Shown here piece after piece: positions 8,447-17,338 of a stretch of DNA of 64,000 nt. The position numbers were made by a program, and so were the translations under genes. The notes under the pieces are model-generated. The model ran no database searches, had not been told where the DNA came from, and saw only the letters and a program-made list of their open reading frames with translations. The DNA comes from Mariprofundus erugo (lineage in GTDB: Bacteria > Pseudomonadota > Zetaproteobacteria > Mariprofundales > Mariprofundaceae), in contig NZ_VBRY01000004.1 in assembly GCF_005818865.1 (NCBI RefSeq), forward strand, positions 186,001 through 250,000, written 5' to 3'. Within the stretch, counting starts at the first letter, position 1; the number at the start of each line of letters is the position of its first letter.

Positions 8447-8947
8447 ATGCTGCGACCCGAATTTACCAGTGACCTGGCCAACAAACTGATGGATGGCGCC
8501 TGGATCAATCTGATCAGCGCCCATGGCCAGGGGCGCAGAAGAACCCTTGCCGATCTGCGCCGTCACCTCCCGGCTTCACTGCCGGTCGTATTGATCGATC
8601 TGAAGCTGCATGCAGAGCAGCTGCCGGTACTTCTGTCCAGGCAATCAGCCATCACCGGACCAATGCTGCTGGTCATTCACAATTTTCATCTGTTACAGAA
8701 CCCCGACCTGATCGGGCAGCTGCAGGAGCTGAAAAAGATCCACGGGTTAAGCCTGCTCGTCACATCCGAGGTCAAGTGCGATCATTTCCCGCTGGATACC
8801 GAGGATCTGATGCTTCCGCCACTGCAGAGAACAGAAATCGCGAATGAACTGCAGCGACGTGGCATCGATGCGGATTCGGCACTGATCGAGCAGATCATCC
8901 GGGCCGATATGCCCTGCAGCGAACTTGAAAAAATCATGGCGCCCTGA
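8447..8947 (+). CDS. ATPase-like protein with degenerate P-loop, partner of the PG-binding protein
   Basis: A 166-residue protein that looks like a minimal AAA-type ATPase core. INLISAHGQGRRRTLADLRR sits where a Walker A loop would be, but the Lys is replaced by Arg (GQGRRRT). MLLVIHNFHLL resembles a Walker B strand without the usual Asp-Glu. PLQRTEIANELQRRGI matches the lid region of ExeA/DnaA-type ATPases. It may be a divergent or inactive ATPase. It closely follows the peptidoglycan-binding gene and is followed by a long palindromic element. I do not recognise a named family. Confidence 0.55.
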   Translation: MLRPEFTSDLANKLMDGAWINLISAHGQGRRRTLADLRRHLPASLPVVLIDLKLHAEQLPVLLSRQSAITGPMLLVIHNFHLLQNPDLIGQLQELKKIHGLSLLVTSEVKCDHFPLDTEDLMLPPLQRTEIANELQRRGIDADSALIEQIIRADMPCSELEKIMAP

Positions 8948-8965
8948 AAATCAGGACGCCACCTT

Positions 8966-9253
8966 TAAGGTGATGCTGATTGATTGCCATCCTGGCAAAA
9001 ATCAGTTCGCAGAGACAAAAGCGTGAAAAAAGGCAGCAAGCCGATTGGACGGCCAACGGCCGCCCGCAGGGCGGTCAGGATGGGCGAGTCATTCGTTCTT
9101 TGCTTACACATCAGGCACTTACGCGTCTGATTTGACCCGCTGCATCCTGCCGCTCACCGGGCGGCGGCAAAGCCGTCCAATCCGGCTATCCTGCCGGATT
9201 GTGGCATCCGTCCATGGCTCACTCGGAAGCGCCGGCACATCAGCGCCTCCTTA
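8966..9253 (-). repeat. Palindromic element, long composite copy (288 bp)
   Basis: Starts AAGGTGATGCTGATTGATTG and ends CACATCAGCGCCTCCTTA. Between the standard hairpins it carries two extra GC-rich modules: one around CCGATTGGACGGCCAACGGC and CGCCCGCAGGGCGG, and another around CGGGCGGCGGCAAAGCCGTC and CCGGCTATCCTGCCGG. It fills the space between the ATPase-like gene and the convergent cbbO stop codon. Confidence 0.9.
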
Positions 9254-9261
9254 CTTCATGC

Positions 9262-11538
9262 CTACTTGGTCAGTGAGATAAACAGCTCGGGCAAACGCTC
9301 CGGCAAACGATCAATATGATCGATAATGGTGTACTGGCGCCCGAAGATATCGGCCACATATTCATCCGCCTTCGGATCGAGATTAATGCAATAGCTGTAG
9401 ATGCCATCCCGATCCAGTTCATTCACCGCCTGCCTTGCATCCTGAATCAGCAGTTGCTGATCATTCACATCAATATCGGCCGGCTCACCGTCAGTCAAAA
9501 TCAGCATCAGCTTCTTGTCAGCCTGCTGTGCCTTCAGATAGTGCGCCGCATGCCGCATGGCTCCACCCATACGGGTGGAGTAACCAGCTTCCATCGCAGC
9601 CAGCCGAGCCTTGACATCATCATCCCAGTTCTCAGTAAAACCCTTGATGTGGTAATAGCGGACATCGTGACGGGTATTGGAATGGAAACCGCCAATAGCA
9701 AAGGAGTCACCGACCTGTTGAATCGACCAGGCAAGCAAAGATACCGCCTCCTGACTCAACTCAAGAATGGTCTGATTGCACCCCTGAGCCTGTTCACTCA
9801 GCGACTGCGACAGATCCAGCAACAGGGTGACCGCAATATTCCGCCCATCGGTACGGTGCGACATATTGATGCGCGGATCAGGCGCACAGCCCCCCTTGAA
9901 ATCAATCAGTGAACGGATCGCCACATCCAGATCCAGCTCCGATCCGTCTTCCTGGTAGCGAATACGGACCTTGTCCTGCGGCTTGAGCATATCAAGCATG
10001 GCTTTCAAACGCCGGGCCAGCTGACTGTGTTTTGCCAACAACTGATCAATCTTGCCGGCATGGCCACGCGGATGCAGCGTTTCATAGACACTGACCCAGT
10101 CAGGACGATATGTCTTCGAATTATAATCCCACTCGTGATAACGCCGGGGCGGCAACCCCTTCAGCTCTTCCTCTTCGGACTTGCGCTTGTCGAGATGCTC
10201 AAACATCTCATCTTCATCACTCTCTTCGATGTAGATCCACAGGTGGCGGTTGTCATCCCGATAAGTCACTTCGGTATTTTCGAAATAGATCTTCGGTGAA
10301 AGATCACGCTGTCCGCGCGTGCGGGCAATAAAGGAGAGTGCAATCGAGGCAATATCGCGACTACTCGATTCGCCCTTTTCCATCGCCGCAAAAAAACGTC
10401 CGACAAATTCACGCACATCGGCGTTTTCATACTGGTAATCCGGATCAAGGATGGCACGGGAAACCATGGCAAGCCGGAGCCGGAAGATGGAAATCCCCTC
10501 CTCCTCGAGCTTCAGATCCTCTTCTTTCGGAATCGGATGCAGTGCCAGGAAGAGTTTGCGCAACCCTGGATAACGTTTGCAGGCCAGATAATCCACACGC
10601 GAGTCTTCGAATATCTCGACACTGACGCGCTGAAACGGACTCCAGTTATCGACAATCATCTTCTGGGACCAGCAACGATGGGCAGCCATATGGGCCAGCG
10701 CCGCGCGGTATCGATCAATGCCCTTGATGCCCTGATAGTCATCATAAACATCCGGCAGGCGGATACCGAGCTGATCAAAATACGGCATCGGCTTGCGCAA
10801 CTCATCAAATGCCAGTGAATAAGGGACAAGATAATCTGAATCGTTCCACAATGCGCGCAGATAAGTATCGAGCTTGCGCTCGTTATCCACCAGCAATGTA
10901 CCATGACGCTCACGCTGCATCACAGCCACAGCATCGGCCGATTGCAGGCAAAAGTAGTCTATCTGGCGATCAGGATGGTTGTTATAGTTTTTAATGCCGT
11001 ATTCAATCCAGTTACGGAACCCCTCCAGTGACAGTGCACTTAACAAACGTGGTGCCTGCTGAAGCAGATCAGGAAGTCCCGGACTGGGAAAAGTGGTATG
11101 GTGACCATGCACAGAGCCGGAGGTTCGATCCATCATATCGCGAATCAATTCGATATAGCGCATGAAGAGCTCATGACTCTGCAGGCGGCGCGCCACCGCC
11201 CCGCTTGTTTGCAGGAATGGAACCATCGCCTTGAAATTGGTATGCGTCGACATGTAGTGGGCAAATTCGCGCAGATCAACCAGCACCCCCTCACCGAGCT
11301 GTGCTGCTACCCCGGGCGCCTCTTCCAGGTAAACCAGCAATGGTTCGGGACCACGCCCCATCTTGCCGATAAAACGGGCATTTTCTATATAACTGTTGAT
11401 TCCCTCTTCTGACAGCAGGGCCCGCGCTTCTTTCATGCACTCATCGAAAACCCGGTCAACCTGGGCAAAATTACAGCCCAGCTTCTGCCAGTACATTTTC
11501 ACAACCATGTTTCTTTCGAATGTTTCAGTTAACGCCAT
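9262..11538 (-). CDS. cbbO: CbbO, VWA-domain RubisCO activase subunit
   Basis: A 758-residue protein of the CbbO/NorD family. The long N-terminal helical region recognises RubisCO. The C-terminal von Willebrand A domain has the MIDAS motif DLSQS (Asp575), followed by GGFHSNTR, YSTRMGGAMRHAA and LILTDGEPADID. With the AAA+ ring CbbQ it removes inhibitory sugar phosphates from RubisCO in an ATP-dependent way. Length and order match the family. It lies downstream of cbbQ with a 211-bp gap, so its own promoter is possible; a perfect palindrome sits 23 bp upstream of the ATG (11561-11579). GGGAG precedes the start. The stop codon is next to a composite palindromic element. Confidence 0.95.
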   Translation of the reverse strand: MALTETFERNMVVKMYWQKLGCNFAQVDRVFDECMKEARALLSEEGINSYIENARFIGKMGRGPEPLLVYLEEAPGVAAQLGEGVLVDLREFAHYMSTHTNFKAMVPFLQTSGAVARRLQSHELFMRYIELIRDMMDRTSGSVHGHHTTFPSPGLPDLLQQAPRLLSALSLEGFRNWIEYGIKNYNNHPDRQIDYFCLQSADAVAVMQRERHGTLLVDNERKLDTYLRALWNDSDYLVPYSLAFDELRKPMPYFDQLGIRLPDVYDDYQGIKGIDRYRAALAHMAAHRCWSQKMIVDNWSPFQRVSVEIFEDSRVDYLACKRYPGLRKLFLALHPIPKEEDLKLEEEGISIFRLRLAMVSRAILDPDYQYENADVREFVGRFFAAMEKGESSSRDIASIALSFIARTRGQRDLSPKIYFENTEVTYRDDNRHLWIYIEESDEDEMFEHLDKRKSEEEELKGLPPRRYHEWDYNSKTYRPDWVSVYETLHPRGHAGKIDQLLAKHSQLARRLKAMLDMLKPQDKVRIRYQEDGSELDLDVAIRSLIDFKGGCAPDPRINMSHRTDGRNIAVTLLLDLSQSLSEQAQGCNQTILELSQEAVSLLAWSIQQVGDSFAIGGFHSNTRHDVRYYHIKGFTENWDDDVKARLAAMEAGYSTRMGGAMRHAAHYLKAQQADKKLMLILTDGEPADIDVNDQQLLIQDARQAVNELDRDGIYSYCINLDPKADEYVADIFGRQYTIIDHIDRLPERLPELFISLTK

Positions 11539-11560
11539 TACCGACTCCCGTTATCCGCCA

Positions 11561-11579
11561 GTACTGATATATTCAGTAC
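11561..11579. promoter_or_regulatory. Perfect palindrome upstream of cbbO, candidate operator
   Basis: GTACTGATATATTCAGTAC is a perfect inverted repeat (7-bp arms, 5-bp centre) 23 bases before the cbbO start codon in the cbbQ-cbbO gap. The spacing suits a repressor or activator site or an mRNA hairpin near the ribosome-binding site. The binding protein is unknown. Confidence 0.45.
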
Positions 11580-11749
11580 ATCCTCGCACCCCACAGAAGG
11601 GCCTGCCATGATCCGACACGCAAACATTTGGCCCTGAAAGCTGGCGCAAAATAAAGCGACATATTTTCAATTCATTGCCGTGCCTAGCGGGCAAACACTG
11701 TTCTGTGCGGTTCAGGGCAGCCAGTGCCACCCTGAACCATCCACTAAAG

Positions 11750-12556
11750 TTAAGCGAATGTGGCCGCAATCGCGTGATCGAGCGTATCGCGAATATCGGC
11801 ATCATCGGTAATCGGACGCACAAGTGCCATACGGCAGGCGGCCTTTGCCTCAACCCCACCTCTGATCAGGGATGCAGCATAGGTCAGCAAACGAGTGGAG
11901 ATTCCCTCATCAAGACCGTGACCTTTCAGGTTGCGGGCCGCAGTACCGATCGCAACAAGTTTTGCCGCCAGTTCAGGCTCGATACCGGTCTCTTTGGCAA
12001 CAATGGAGGTTTCCACATCTGCGGTCGGATAATCAAACTCAAATGCGGCAAAACGCTGCTTGGTTGACTGCTTGAGATCTTTCATCAGGCTCTGATAACC
12101 GGGGTTATAGGAGATCACCAGCTGGAAATCAGGGTGGGCAGCAACCAGCTCCCCTTTTTTATCCAGTGGCAGGGTGCGACGGTGATCTGTTAACGGATGA
12201 ATGACTACCGTGGTATCCTGGCGTGCTTCAACCACCTCATCGAGGTAGCAAATCGCACCAATACGGGCTGCCGTGGTCAACGGACCATCGAGCCAGCGGG
12301 TACCATTGGCATCAAGAAGATAACGCCCGACCAGATCCGAGGCTGTCATATCCTCATTGCAGGCCACAGTAATCAACGGCTTGCCCAACTTCCAGGCCAT
12401 ATGTTCAACAAAACGGGATTTACCACAGCCGGTTGGTCCCTTTACCATCACAGGAAGGCGGGCGGCGTAAGCTGCCTCGTACAGCTCCACCTCATCGCCC
12501 TGCGGCTGATAGAATGGCTCTTCAACTACTTTATACTGTTCCTTGTCGGTCATCAT
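11750..12556 (-). CDS. cbbQ: CbbQ, AAA+ RubisCO activase ATPase
   Basis: A 268-residue MoxR-type AAA+ ATPase that forms the hexameric motor of the CbbQO RubisCO activase. Walker A is GPTGCGKS at residues 40-47, Walker B is ICYLDEV, sensor 1 is LVISYNP, and the arginine-rich STKQRF motif follows. The N-terminal FYQPQGDE and the C-terminal ALVRPITDD stretch are typical of CbbQ/NorQ. The frame is open 34 codons further upstream, but AGGAGG nine bases before the ATG at 12556 fixes the start and gives the normal family length. The gene lies between cbbM and cbbO. A terminator and a palindromic element separate it from cbbM, so it may have its own promoter. Confidence 0.96.
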   Translation of the reverse strand: MMTDKEQYKVVEEPFYQPQGDEVELYEAAYAARLPVMVKGPTGCGKSRFVEHMAWKLGKPLITVACNEDMTASDLVGRYLLDANGTRWLDGPLTTAARIGAICYLDEVVEARQDTTVVIHPLTDHRRTLPLDKKGELVAAHPDFQLVISYNPGYQSLMKDLKQSTKQRFAAFEFDYPTADVETSIVAKETGIEPELAAKLVAIGTAARNLKGHGLDEGISTRLLTYAASLIRGGVEAKAACRMALVRPITDDADIRDTLDHAIAATFA

Positions 12557-12664
12557 TCGTGAAATCCTCCTGCAGTCGTATGGTCGTATGATAAACGGTA
12601 CATTCAAAAAATCATGCTTATAATAATTATGCGAATCATAGTCTCTGCTTATATCCAATCCGGC

Positions 12665-12862
12665 TAAGGAATCGCTGATTCATCCAGCGATTCCGTGCGG
12701 GCCATGGACGGACGCCACAATCCGGCAGGATAGCCGGATTGGACGGCTTTGCCGCCGCCGGGTGAGCTGCAGGATGCAGCGAATCAAATCAGACACATAA
12801 GTATCTGATGTGTAAGTACAGGAAAAATGACTCGGGCATCATGCCCTCGCCCTGCGGACGGA
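12665..12862 (+). repeat. Palindromic element, composite copy between cbbM and cbbQ
   Basis: Starts TAAGGAATCGCTGATTCATC with the end hairpin GGAATCGCTGATTCATCCAGCGATTCC. It then carries a CCGGCAGGATAGCCGG module, GGACGGCTTTGCCGCC, the TCAGACACATAAGTATCTGA hairpin and a GGGCATCATGCCC module. The terminal GCATCTCC arm is missing. It sits between the cbbM terminator and the cbbQ promoter region. Confidence 0.8.
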
Positions 12863-12867
12863 CAAAA

Positions 12868-12898
12868 AAAATGCCCCCACCGAGGTGAGGGCATTTTC
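12868..12898 (-). terminator. Rho-independent terminator of cbbM
   Basis: On the minus strand AATGCCCTCAC, loop CTCG, GTGGGGGCATT is followed by a run of eight T. It lies 18 bases after the cbbM stop codon, so it should end or attenuate transcription before cbbQ. This would allow much higher expression of RubisCO than of its activase. Confidence 0.9.
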
Positions 12899-12915
12899 CA
12901 TTGCATCATGCAGGC

Positions 12916-14328
12916 TTACTTGTGTACGCCCAGCTTGTCGCGCCAATCCGGGAAGAGCTTGTCCGCATCTTTCGGGAAAGACTCGAATGCGCGTGCAAAC
13001 TCAGGGTGAGTCTTGGCGTACTCGATCGGATCAGCACCGGTCTTCCAGCACTCATATGCCTGACCAAGAGAGATACCACCGGCAGCAGGGCTGTCGATGT
13101 GGCCGAAGGAACCGCCACCACAGGTATTGATCACGTTGCCGTGGCCCAGGTTTTCGAAGAAGCCTGGCAGACGCAGTGCATTCATACCGCCGGAGATGAT
13201 CGGAGCAGTCGGCTTCATGCCATACCACTTCTGGTAGAAGTATGGGCCCTGGCACTCGTCACGCTCCAGCATGTATGCCAGTACGGTTTCCTTAGCGTGG
13301 CCTTCCATCTTGCCGTAGCCCATGGTGCCGGTGTGGATACCGGAAGCGCCCATCAGACGGGACAGCTTCATGTAGCACAGCGGATCCATGCCCATTGGAG
13401 ACTTGTAGGAGGTCACAGCGCCGTGACCAGCGCGGTGGAAGTGCAGGAAGGTGTCCGGGAATGCACGACGTGCAGTGGTCACACCAGCAGGACCGGTTAC
13501 GAAGCCGTCGATCAGGAATGCAACGTGCTTTTCGTTACCATACTTGGCGAACTCGCCCAGAATGTACTCACCGCGCTTGATGCACTCACCATGGAAGTCG
13601 GCAGTCGCGTTGGCAGAGAACAGCTTGGCCTGGCCGGTTTCCTGCTGAGCACGATCCATTGCTTCAGCAACCTTAGGAATCACAACTTCCATCGGGCAGA
13701 ATGGCTGGTTAGCCTGTGGCTCATCGTTCTTGATGAAGTCGCCACCGAGCCAGAAGTCATAGCATGCCTTGGCAAACGGCTCAGGACGCAGACCCAGCTT
13801 AGGCTTGATGATGGTACCGGCGATGTAACCGCCGTCCACTTCCGGACGACCCAGAACGCGCCACAGATCAGCAATACCTGCAGAAGGACCGTCGAACTTC
13901 TTGATCATCTGCTCAGGAACCAGGAAGTCCAGCATACGCAGACCAACATGGTCGCCCATGCCCTGGTTGTTGCCGAGGATCAGAGACCACATGTGAGATA
14001 CGTTGTAGCAGCCATCGATCAGGTTCGGGTCGAACAGCTCAACAGGGTAAGCAATCTTCATCAGACCGCCGCCCTTGACAGGGTCGTCGCCGAATGCAGT
14101 TTCGTCTACTTCATAAACCAGTGCGTCAACGCCGCGGGTAAAGTCGTCAGTCGTGGATACTTCCACGTTGGTACCGGTAGAAGATTCAGCAGCAACATGT
14201 GCAGCAACTTCCAGGAAGCCATAGCCTTTTGCCGGAATCAGCTTGTATGCAACAAGCAGGTGCTTGCCGCCAGCAATCAGGTCCGCTTCATTCAGGCCCA
14301 GATTGGCGTAACGATTCGATTGATCCAT
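12916..14328 (-). CDS. cbbM: Form II ribulose-bisphosphate carboxylase, large subunit
   Basis: A 470-residue form II RubisCO, the CO2-fixing enzyme of the Calvin cycle, acting as large-subunit oligomers without small subunits. The carbamylated Lys is in [10 protein letters not shown] (Lys200). Other active-site elements are [10 protein letters not shown], the His of HFHRAGHGA and the loop-6 Lys of [10 protein letters not shown] (Lys340). [10 protein letters not shown] and [15 protein letters not shown] bind the substrate phosphates. TTGGAGGG upstream of the ATG at 14328 supports this start; a 23-codon in-frame extension to 14397 is not family-like. It is transcribed away from the LysR gene and followed by a strong terminator. 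Form II enzymes suit high-CO2, low-oxygen settings. Confidence 0.98.
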   Translation of the reverse strand: MDQSNRYANLGLNEADLIAGGKHLLVAYKLIPAKGYGFLEVAAHVAAESSTGTNVEVSTTDDFTRGVDALVYEVDETAFGDDPVKGGGLMKIAYPVELFDPNLIDGCYNVSHMWSLILGNNQGMGDHVGLRMLDFLVPEQMIKKFDGPSAGIADLWRVLGRPEVDGGYIAGTIIKPKLGLRPEPFAKACYDFWLGGDFIKNDEPQANQPFCPMEVVIPKVAEAMDRAQQETGQAKLFSANATADFHGECIKRGEYILGEFAKYGNEKHVAFLIDGFVTGPAGVTTARRAFPDTFLHFHRAGHGAVTSYKSPMGMDPLCYMKLSRLMGASGIHTGTMGYGKMEGHAKETVLAYMLERDECQGPYFYQKWYGMKPTAPIISGGMNALRLPGFFENLGHGNVINTCGGGSFGHIDSPAAGGISLGQAYECWKTGADPIEYAKTHPEFARAFESFPKDADKLFPDWRDKLGVHK

Positions 14329-14459
14329 TAGAGAGTACCCTCCAAATTTAGTGTGTAAACTAAGGAAGCTTGCGCCCCACTCCTTCGCGGCAGACATCTT
14401 AGACCTCTTCAGCGATGTTGGGAAGTTTAAAAGTTGCTTTCATAAAGTAAAATAAAAGG

Positions 14460-14477
14460 TTATGATGTGATACATAA
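14460..14477. promoter_or_regulatory. Candidate CbbR operator in the cbbM-cbbR intergenic region
   Basis: TTATGATGTGATACATAA is an 18-bp dyad with arms TTATG/CATAA in the divergent region between cbbM and the LysR gene. LysR regulators usually bind such T-N11-A-type partial dyads near their own promoter and control the divergent gene. It lies 21 bases before the cbbR ATG. Confidence 0.5.
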
Positions 14478-14498
14478 ATAATTCCTATGGGTGGAAAA

Positions 14499-15413
14499 AT
14501 GAATATCACACTCAGACAATTAAGAATCCTCGAAGCAGTTGTAGAGCATAACAGCTATACCGATGCAGCCAAGGCACTGTTCATGTCTCAGCCGGCTATT
14601 TCGATGCAGATCAAACAAATGGAGCTACAAATCGATCTCCCTCTGTTCAATCGGGAGGGCAAACAGGTCATTCTAACCGAGGCAGGCCATGAGCTGCTTC
14701 ACTACGCACAGAAAATCCGTCAACAACTGGAGGAAGCCGAGCTGGTACTGCAGGAGCTCAAGGGATTAAAACGGGGAAGACTGCACCTGACCATGGCATC
14801 AACAGCCAACTATTTTGCTCCCCAGCTGATTGCCGCATTCCACCGGGTCTACCCGGGTGCCCAGGTCACACTGGATGTAACCAATCGAACCGGACTACTT
14901 GAGGCGCTCGACAACAACAGCACAGACATGGTCATTATGGGAAGACCGCCTGTCGGTCACCAGCTGACATCAATCCGCTTTATGGATAACCCTCTGGTCA
15001 TCATCGCTGCCCCCAGTCATCCGCTCACCCGGCAAACAAAAACGATTCCGCTCAAAGACCTTGCCGATGAACTGTTTATTGTTCGCGAACGGGACTCTGG
15101 TACCCGTATTGCTGCCGAGCGGTTTTTTGCCAGCCATGATATGCAGTTGAAAACGGCCATGGAAATGAACCGATCGGAAGCTATTAAACAGGCGGTCATG
15201 GCGGAACTCGGACTGGGTATCGTATCGTTACACACGATTGAGATGGAGCTGGCGCTTAAACGTCTGGTCGTACTGAAGGTCGAGGATTTTCCGATCATGC
15301 GCCACTGGTATATTGTCCATCGCGACAGTAAACGATTCTCCGCCATTCCCGAGGCATTCCTTAACTTTGTGGCCAGTGAGGCCTCCACCCTCCTGCAAAT
15401 TCCCGCAGTCTAG
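14499..15413 (+). CDS. cbbR: LysR-type regulator, probable CbbR
   Basis: A 304-residue LysR-type transcription factor. The N-terminal winged helix (about residues 1-60) shows LRQLRILEAVVEHNSYTDAA, then MSQPAISMQIKQME and LFNREGKQVILTEAG. The effector domain (about 90-295) has the FIVRERDSGTR motif that CbbR proteins use for sugar-phosphate type ligands, and AELGLGIVSLHTI. Divergent placement next to cbbM makes regulation of RubisCO the natural role. GGGTGG five bases before the ATG at 14499 supports this start over the one four codons upstream. The effector is inferred from the family. Confidence 0.92.
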   Translation: MNITLRQLRILEAVVEHNSYTDAAKALFMSQPAISMQIKQMELQIDLPLFNREGKQVILTEAGHELLHYAQKIRQQLEEAELVLQELKGLKRGRLHLTMASTANYFAPQLIAAFHRVYPGAQVTLDVTNRTGLLEALDNNSTDMVIMGRPPVGHQLTSIRFMDNPLVIIAAPSHPLTRQTKTIPLKDLADELFIVRERDSGTRIAAERFFASHDMQLKTAMEMNRSEAIKQAVMAELGLGIVSLHTIEMELALKRLVVLKVEDFPIMRHWYIVHRDSKRFSAIPEAFLNFVASEASTLLQIPAV

Positions 15414-15526
15414 GCCGGCCAGGACGGATACAATGACTTGTGCAGCGTAGCCGTGAGAGCAACAATCGACCGGCCTCTTCTGCACGACCAGTTTCCATGC
15501 CGCTGCTTTTACTTCAGATTTGCGCC

Positions 15527-16243
15527 ATGCAGCGCGACGCTATATATATAGATGAAATTCACAGCAGCGGTTTCACCTTTGATGACAGGGTGGCCTCTGT
15601 ATTTTCCGATATGATCAACCGGTCGGTCCCCGGCTATGCCCAGACCCTGCAGATGGTGGAGCTGTTATCCCATCAGTATGCACAGAATGGTTCCAACCTT
15701 TATGATCTTGGTTGCTCCCTCGGCGCTGCCACCCTGGCCCTGCGTCGTGGCAGTCGTGAGCGCCAGTGCAGGGTCATTGGCATTGATAACTCTGCCGCCA
15801 TGATTGATCGCTGCAGGCAAATACTGGGTCATGAGGATATCGAGCTTCACTGCCAGGATATTCTGGCCACACCGATTGAAAATGCTTCTGTCGTGGTACT
15901 CAACTTTGTTCTGCAATTCATTGCGATTGAACAACGCCAGCAACTGCTGCAGGCCATTTGCACCGGACTCAGGCCCGGCGGCATTCTGATCCTTTCAGAA
16001 AAAATTTCTTTCCCTGATCCCCGCGAGAACCGTTTGCAGATTGAGTTGCATGAAGCATTTAAACGCGCCCATGGTTATTCCGAACTTGAAATCAGTCGCA
16101 AACGCACAGCACTTGAAGATGTTCTTATACCGGAACCACTCTCTACTCACCATCAGCGCCTTGCCGATGCAGGCTTCTGCTCATCGCATACATGGTTCCA
16201 GTGCTTTAACTTCAGCTCCATGATTGCCATCAAATCCGTATGA
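15527..16243 (+). CDS. cmoA: Carboxy-S-adenosylmethionine synthase CmoA
   Basis: A 238-residue SAM-binding enzyme that converts SAM and prephenate to carboxy-SAM, used to modify uridine 34 of tRNAs. Family signatures are the start MQRDAIY, FTFDDRVASVFSDMINRSVPGY, the SAM motif LYDLGCSLGAATLALR, VIGIDNSAAMIDRC and VVLNFVLQFI. KISFPDPRENRLQIELHEAFK follows, with ENVLIPE-like ALEDVLIPE near the end. The frame stays open 29 codons upstream, but homologues begin at or near the chosen ATG. The stop overlaps the cmoB start (ATGA), so the pair is translationally coupled. Confidence 0.95.
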   Translation: MQRDAIYIDEIHSSGFTFDDRVASVFSDMINRSVPGYAQTLQMVELLSHQYAQNGSNLYDLGCSLGAATLALRRGSRERQCRVIGIDNSAAMIDRCRQILGHEDIELHCQDILATPIENASVVVLNFVLQFIAIEQRQQLLQAICTGLRPGGILILSEKISFPDPRENRLQIELHEAFKRAHGYSELEISRKRTALEDVLIPEPLSTHHQRLADAGFCSSHTWFQCFNFSSMIAIKSV

Positions 16244-17229
16244 ATACGCATTCCGCTCAAGCTGCCGGCTGGCTGCAGCCGTTAACTGCAACCACAGCTC
16301 TCACCCCTTATCACACAGGACTGGCGGAGGTGCTCACACGCGCCTTTACTGCATGCGAACAACATGGTGACTATGCTCGCTGGCAGCAGGCCATCGCTGC
16401 CTTGCCTGGCACCCGGCCCTCGTCGACTGAACTGGATACCGATGCCATTCGCATCGGTCTGAGCAGCGACCTCAACGATGAGGAGAGGACGAAGCTGGTC
16501 CAATCTTTACAGCAGCTGCATCCGTGGCGAAAAGGACCCTTTGACTATTTTGGCACCCGTATCGAAACAGAATGGCGATCTGACTGGAAGTGGGATCGCC
16601 TGAAAGATGCGATCACCCCGCTTCACGGGCGCACTGTTCTCGATATCGGCTGTGGCTCCGGCTATCATTGCTGGCGCATGCGGGGAGCTGGCGCAGAACA
16701 TGTCATCGGCATCGACCCGACCATCCTGTTCCTGATGCAGTTTCGTGCAGCCCAACGCTATATACAGGATAGCCGTGTACAGTTCTGGCCCATTGGTATC
16801 GATGATTTACCTGCAGGCATGGCCTGCTTTGATACAGTTTTTTCGATGGGCATCCTCTATCACCGCCGATCACCGATTGACCACCTGCTGCAACTTAAGG
16901 ATTTGTTGCGCAAAGGTGGAGAGCTGGTACTGGAAACACTTGTCGTAGAAGGAGATGAGCACCATTGCCTGCTTCCGGCTGACCGTTATGCAAAAATGCG
17001 TAACGTCTGGTTTCTTCCCTCCGTCGCCATGCTGGTACGCTGGCTTGAAAGAAGCGGATTCCGTGATATCCGCCTGGTTGACACCACCCCCACCACGACG
17101 GATGAGCAACGATCAACCGACTGGATGCGTTTTGAGTCGCTGGCAAACTACCTGGATCCGCATGACCCGACCCGCACCATCGAGGGCTATCCTGCGCCTC
17201 TGCGGGCAACAATGACTGCCATCAAATAA
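16240..17229 (+). CDS. cmoB: tRNA U34 carboxymethyltransferase CmoB
   Basis: A 329-residue enzyme that transfers the carboxymethyl group from carboxy-SAM to 5-hydroxyuridine at tRNA position 34, giving cmo5U. Signatures include LHPWRKGPFDYFGTRIETEW, SDWKWDRL, the SAM-fold motif VLDIGCGSGYHCWRM, GIDPTILFLMQFRA, SMGILYHRRSPIDHL and RYAKMRNVWFLPS. Full length for the family. It overlaps cmoA by four bases. There is no further gene on this strand until 23.2 kb. Confidence 0.97.
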   Translation: MNTHSAQAAGWLQPLTATTALTPYHTGLAEVLTRAFTACEQHGDYARWQQAIAALPGTRPSSTELDTDAIRIGLSSDLNDEERTKLVQSLQQLHPWRKGPFDYFGTRIETEWRSDWKWDRLKDAITPLHGRTVLDIGCGSGYHCWRMRGAGAEHVIGIDPTILFLMQFRAAQRYIQDSRVQFWPIGIDDLPAGMACFDTVFSMGILYHRRSPIDHLLQLKDLLRKGGELVLETLVVEGDEHHCLLPADRYAKMRNVWFLPSVAMLVRWLERSGFRDIRLVDTTPTTTDEQRSTDWMRFESLANYLDPHDPTRTIEGYPAPLRATMTAIK

Positions 17230-17338
17230 CTGCCCGCTGCATGCATTATCGCCCTGGCTGGCCGATGCCATCAAGACGATTACAGCACGCTCCCGATGGT
17301 CGCGCATGCAAGCAGTGAATACATATGCATCGCCATTT

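Noticed and set aside
12901-14331. A 476-codon open frame antisense to cbbM
   Set aside because: The RubisCO frame on the opposite strand has all catalytic residues and a good ribosome-binding site; the antisense frame has no motif and reflects strong codon bias in cbbM.
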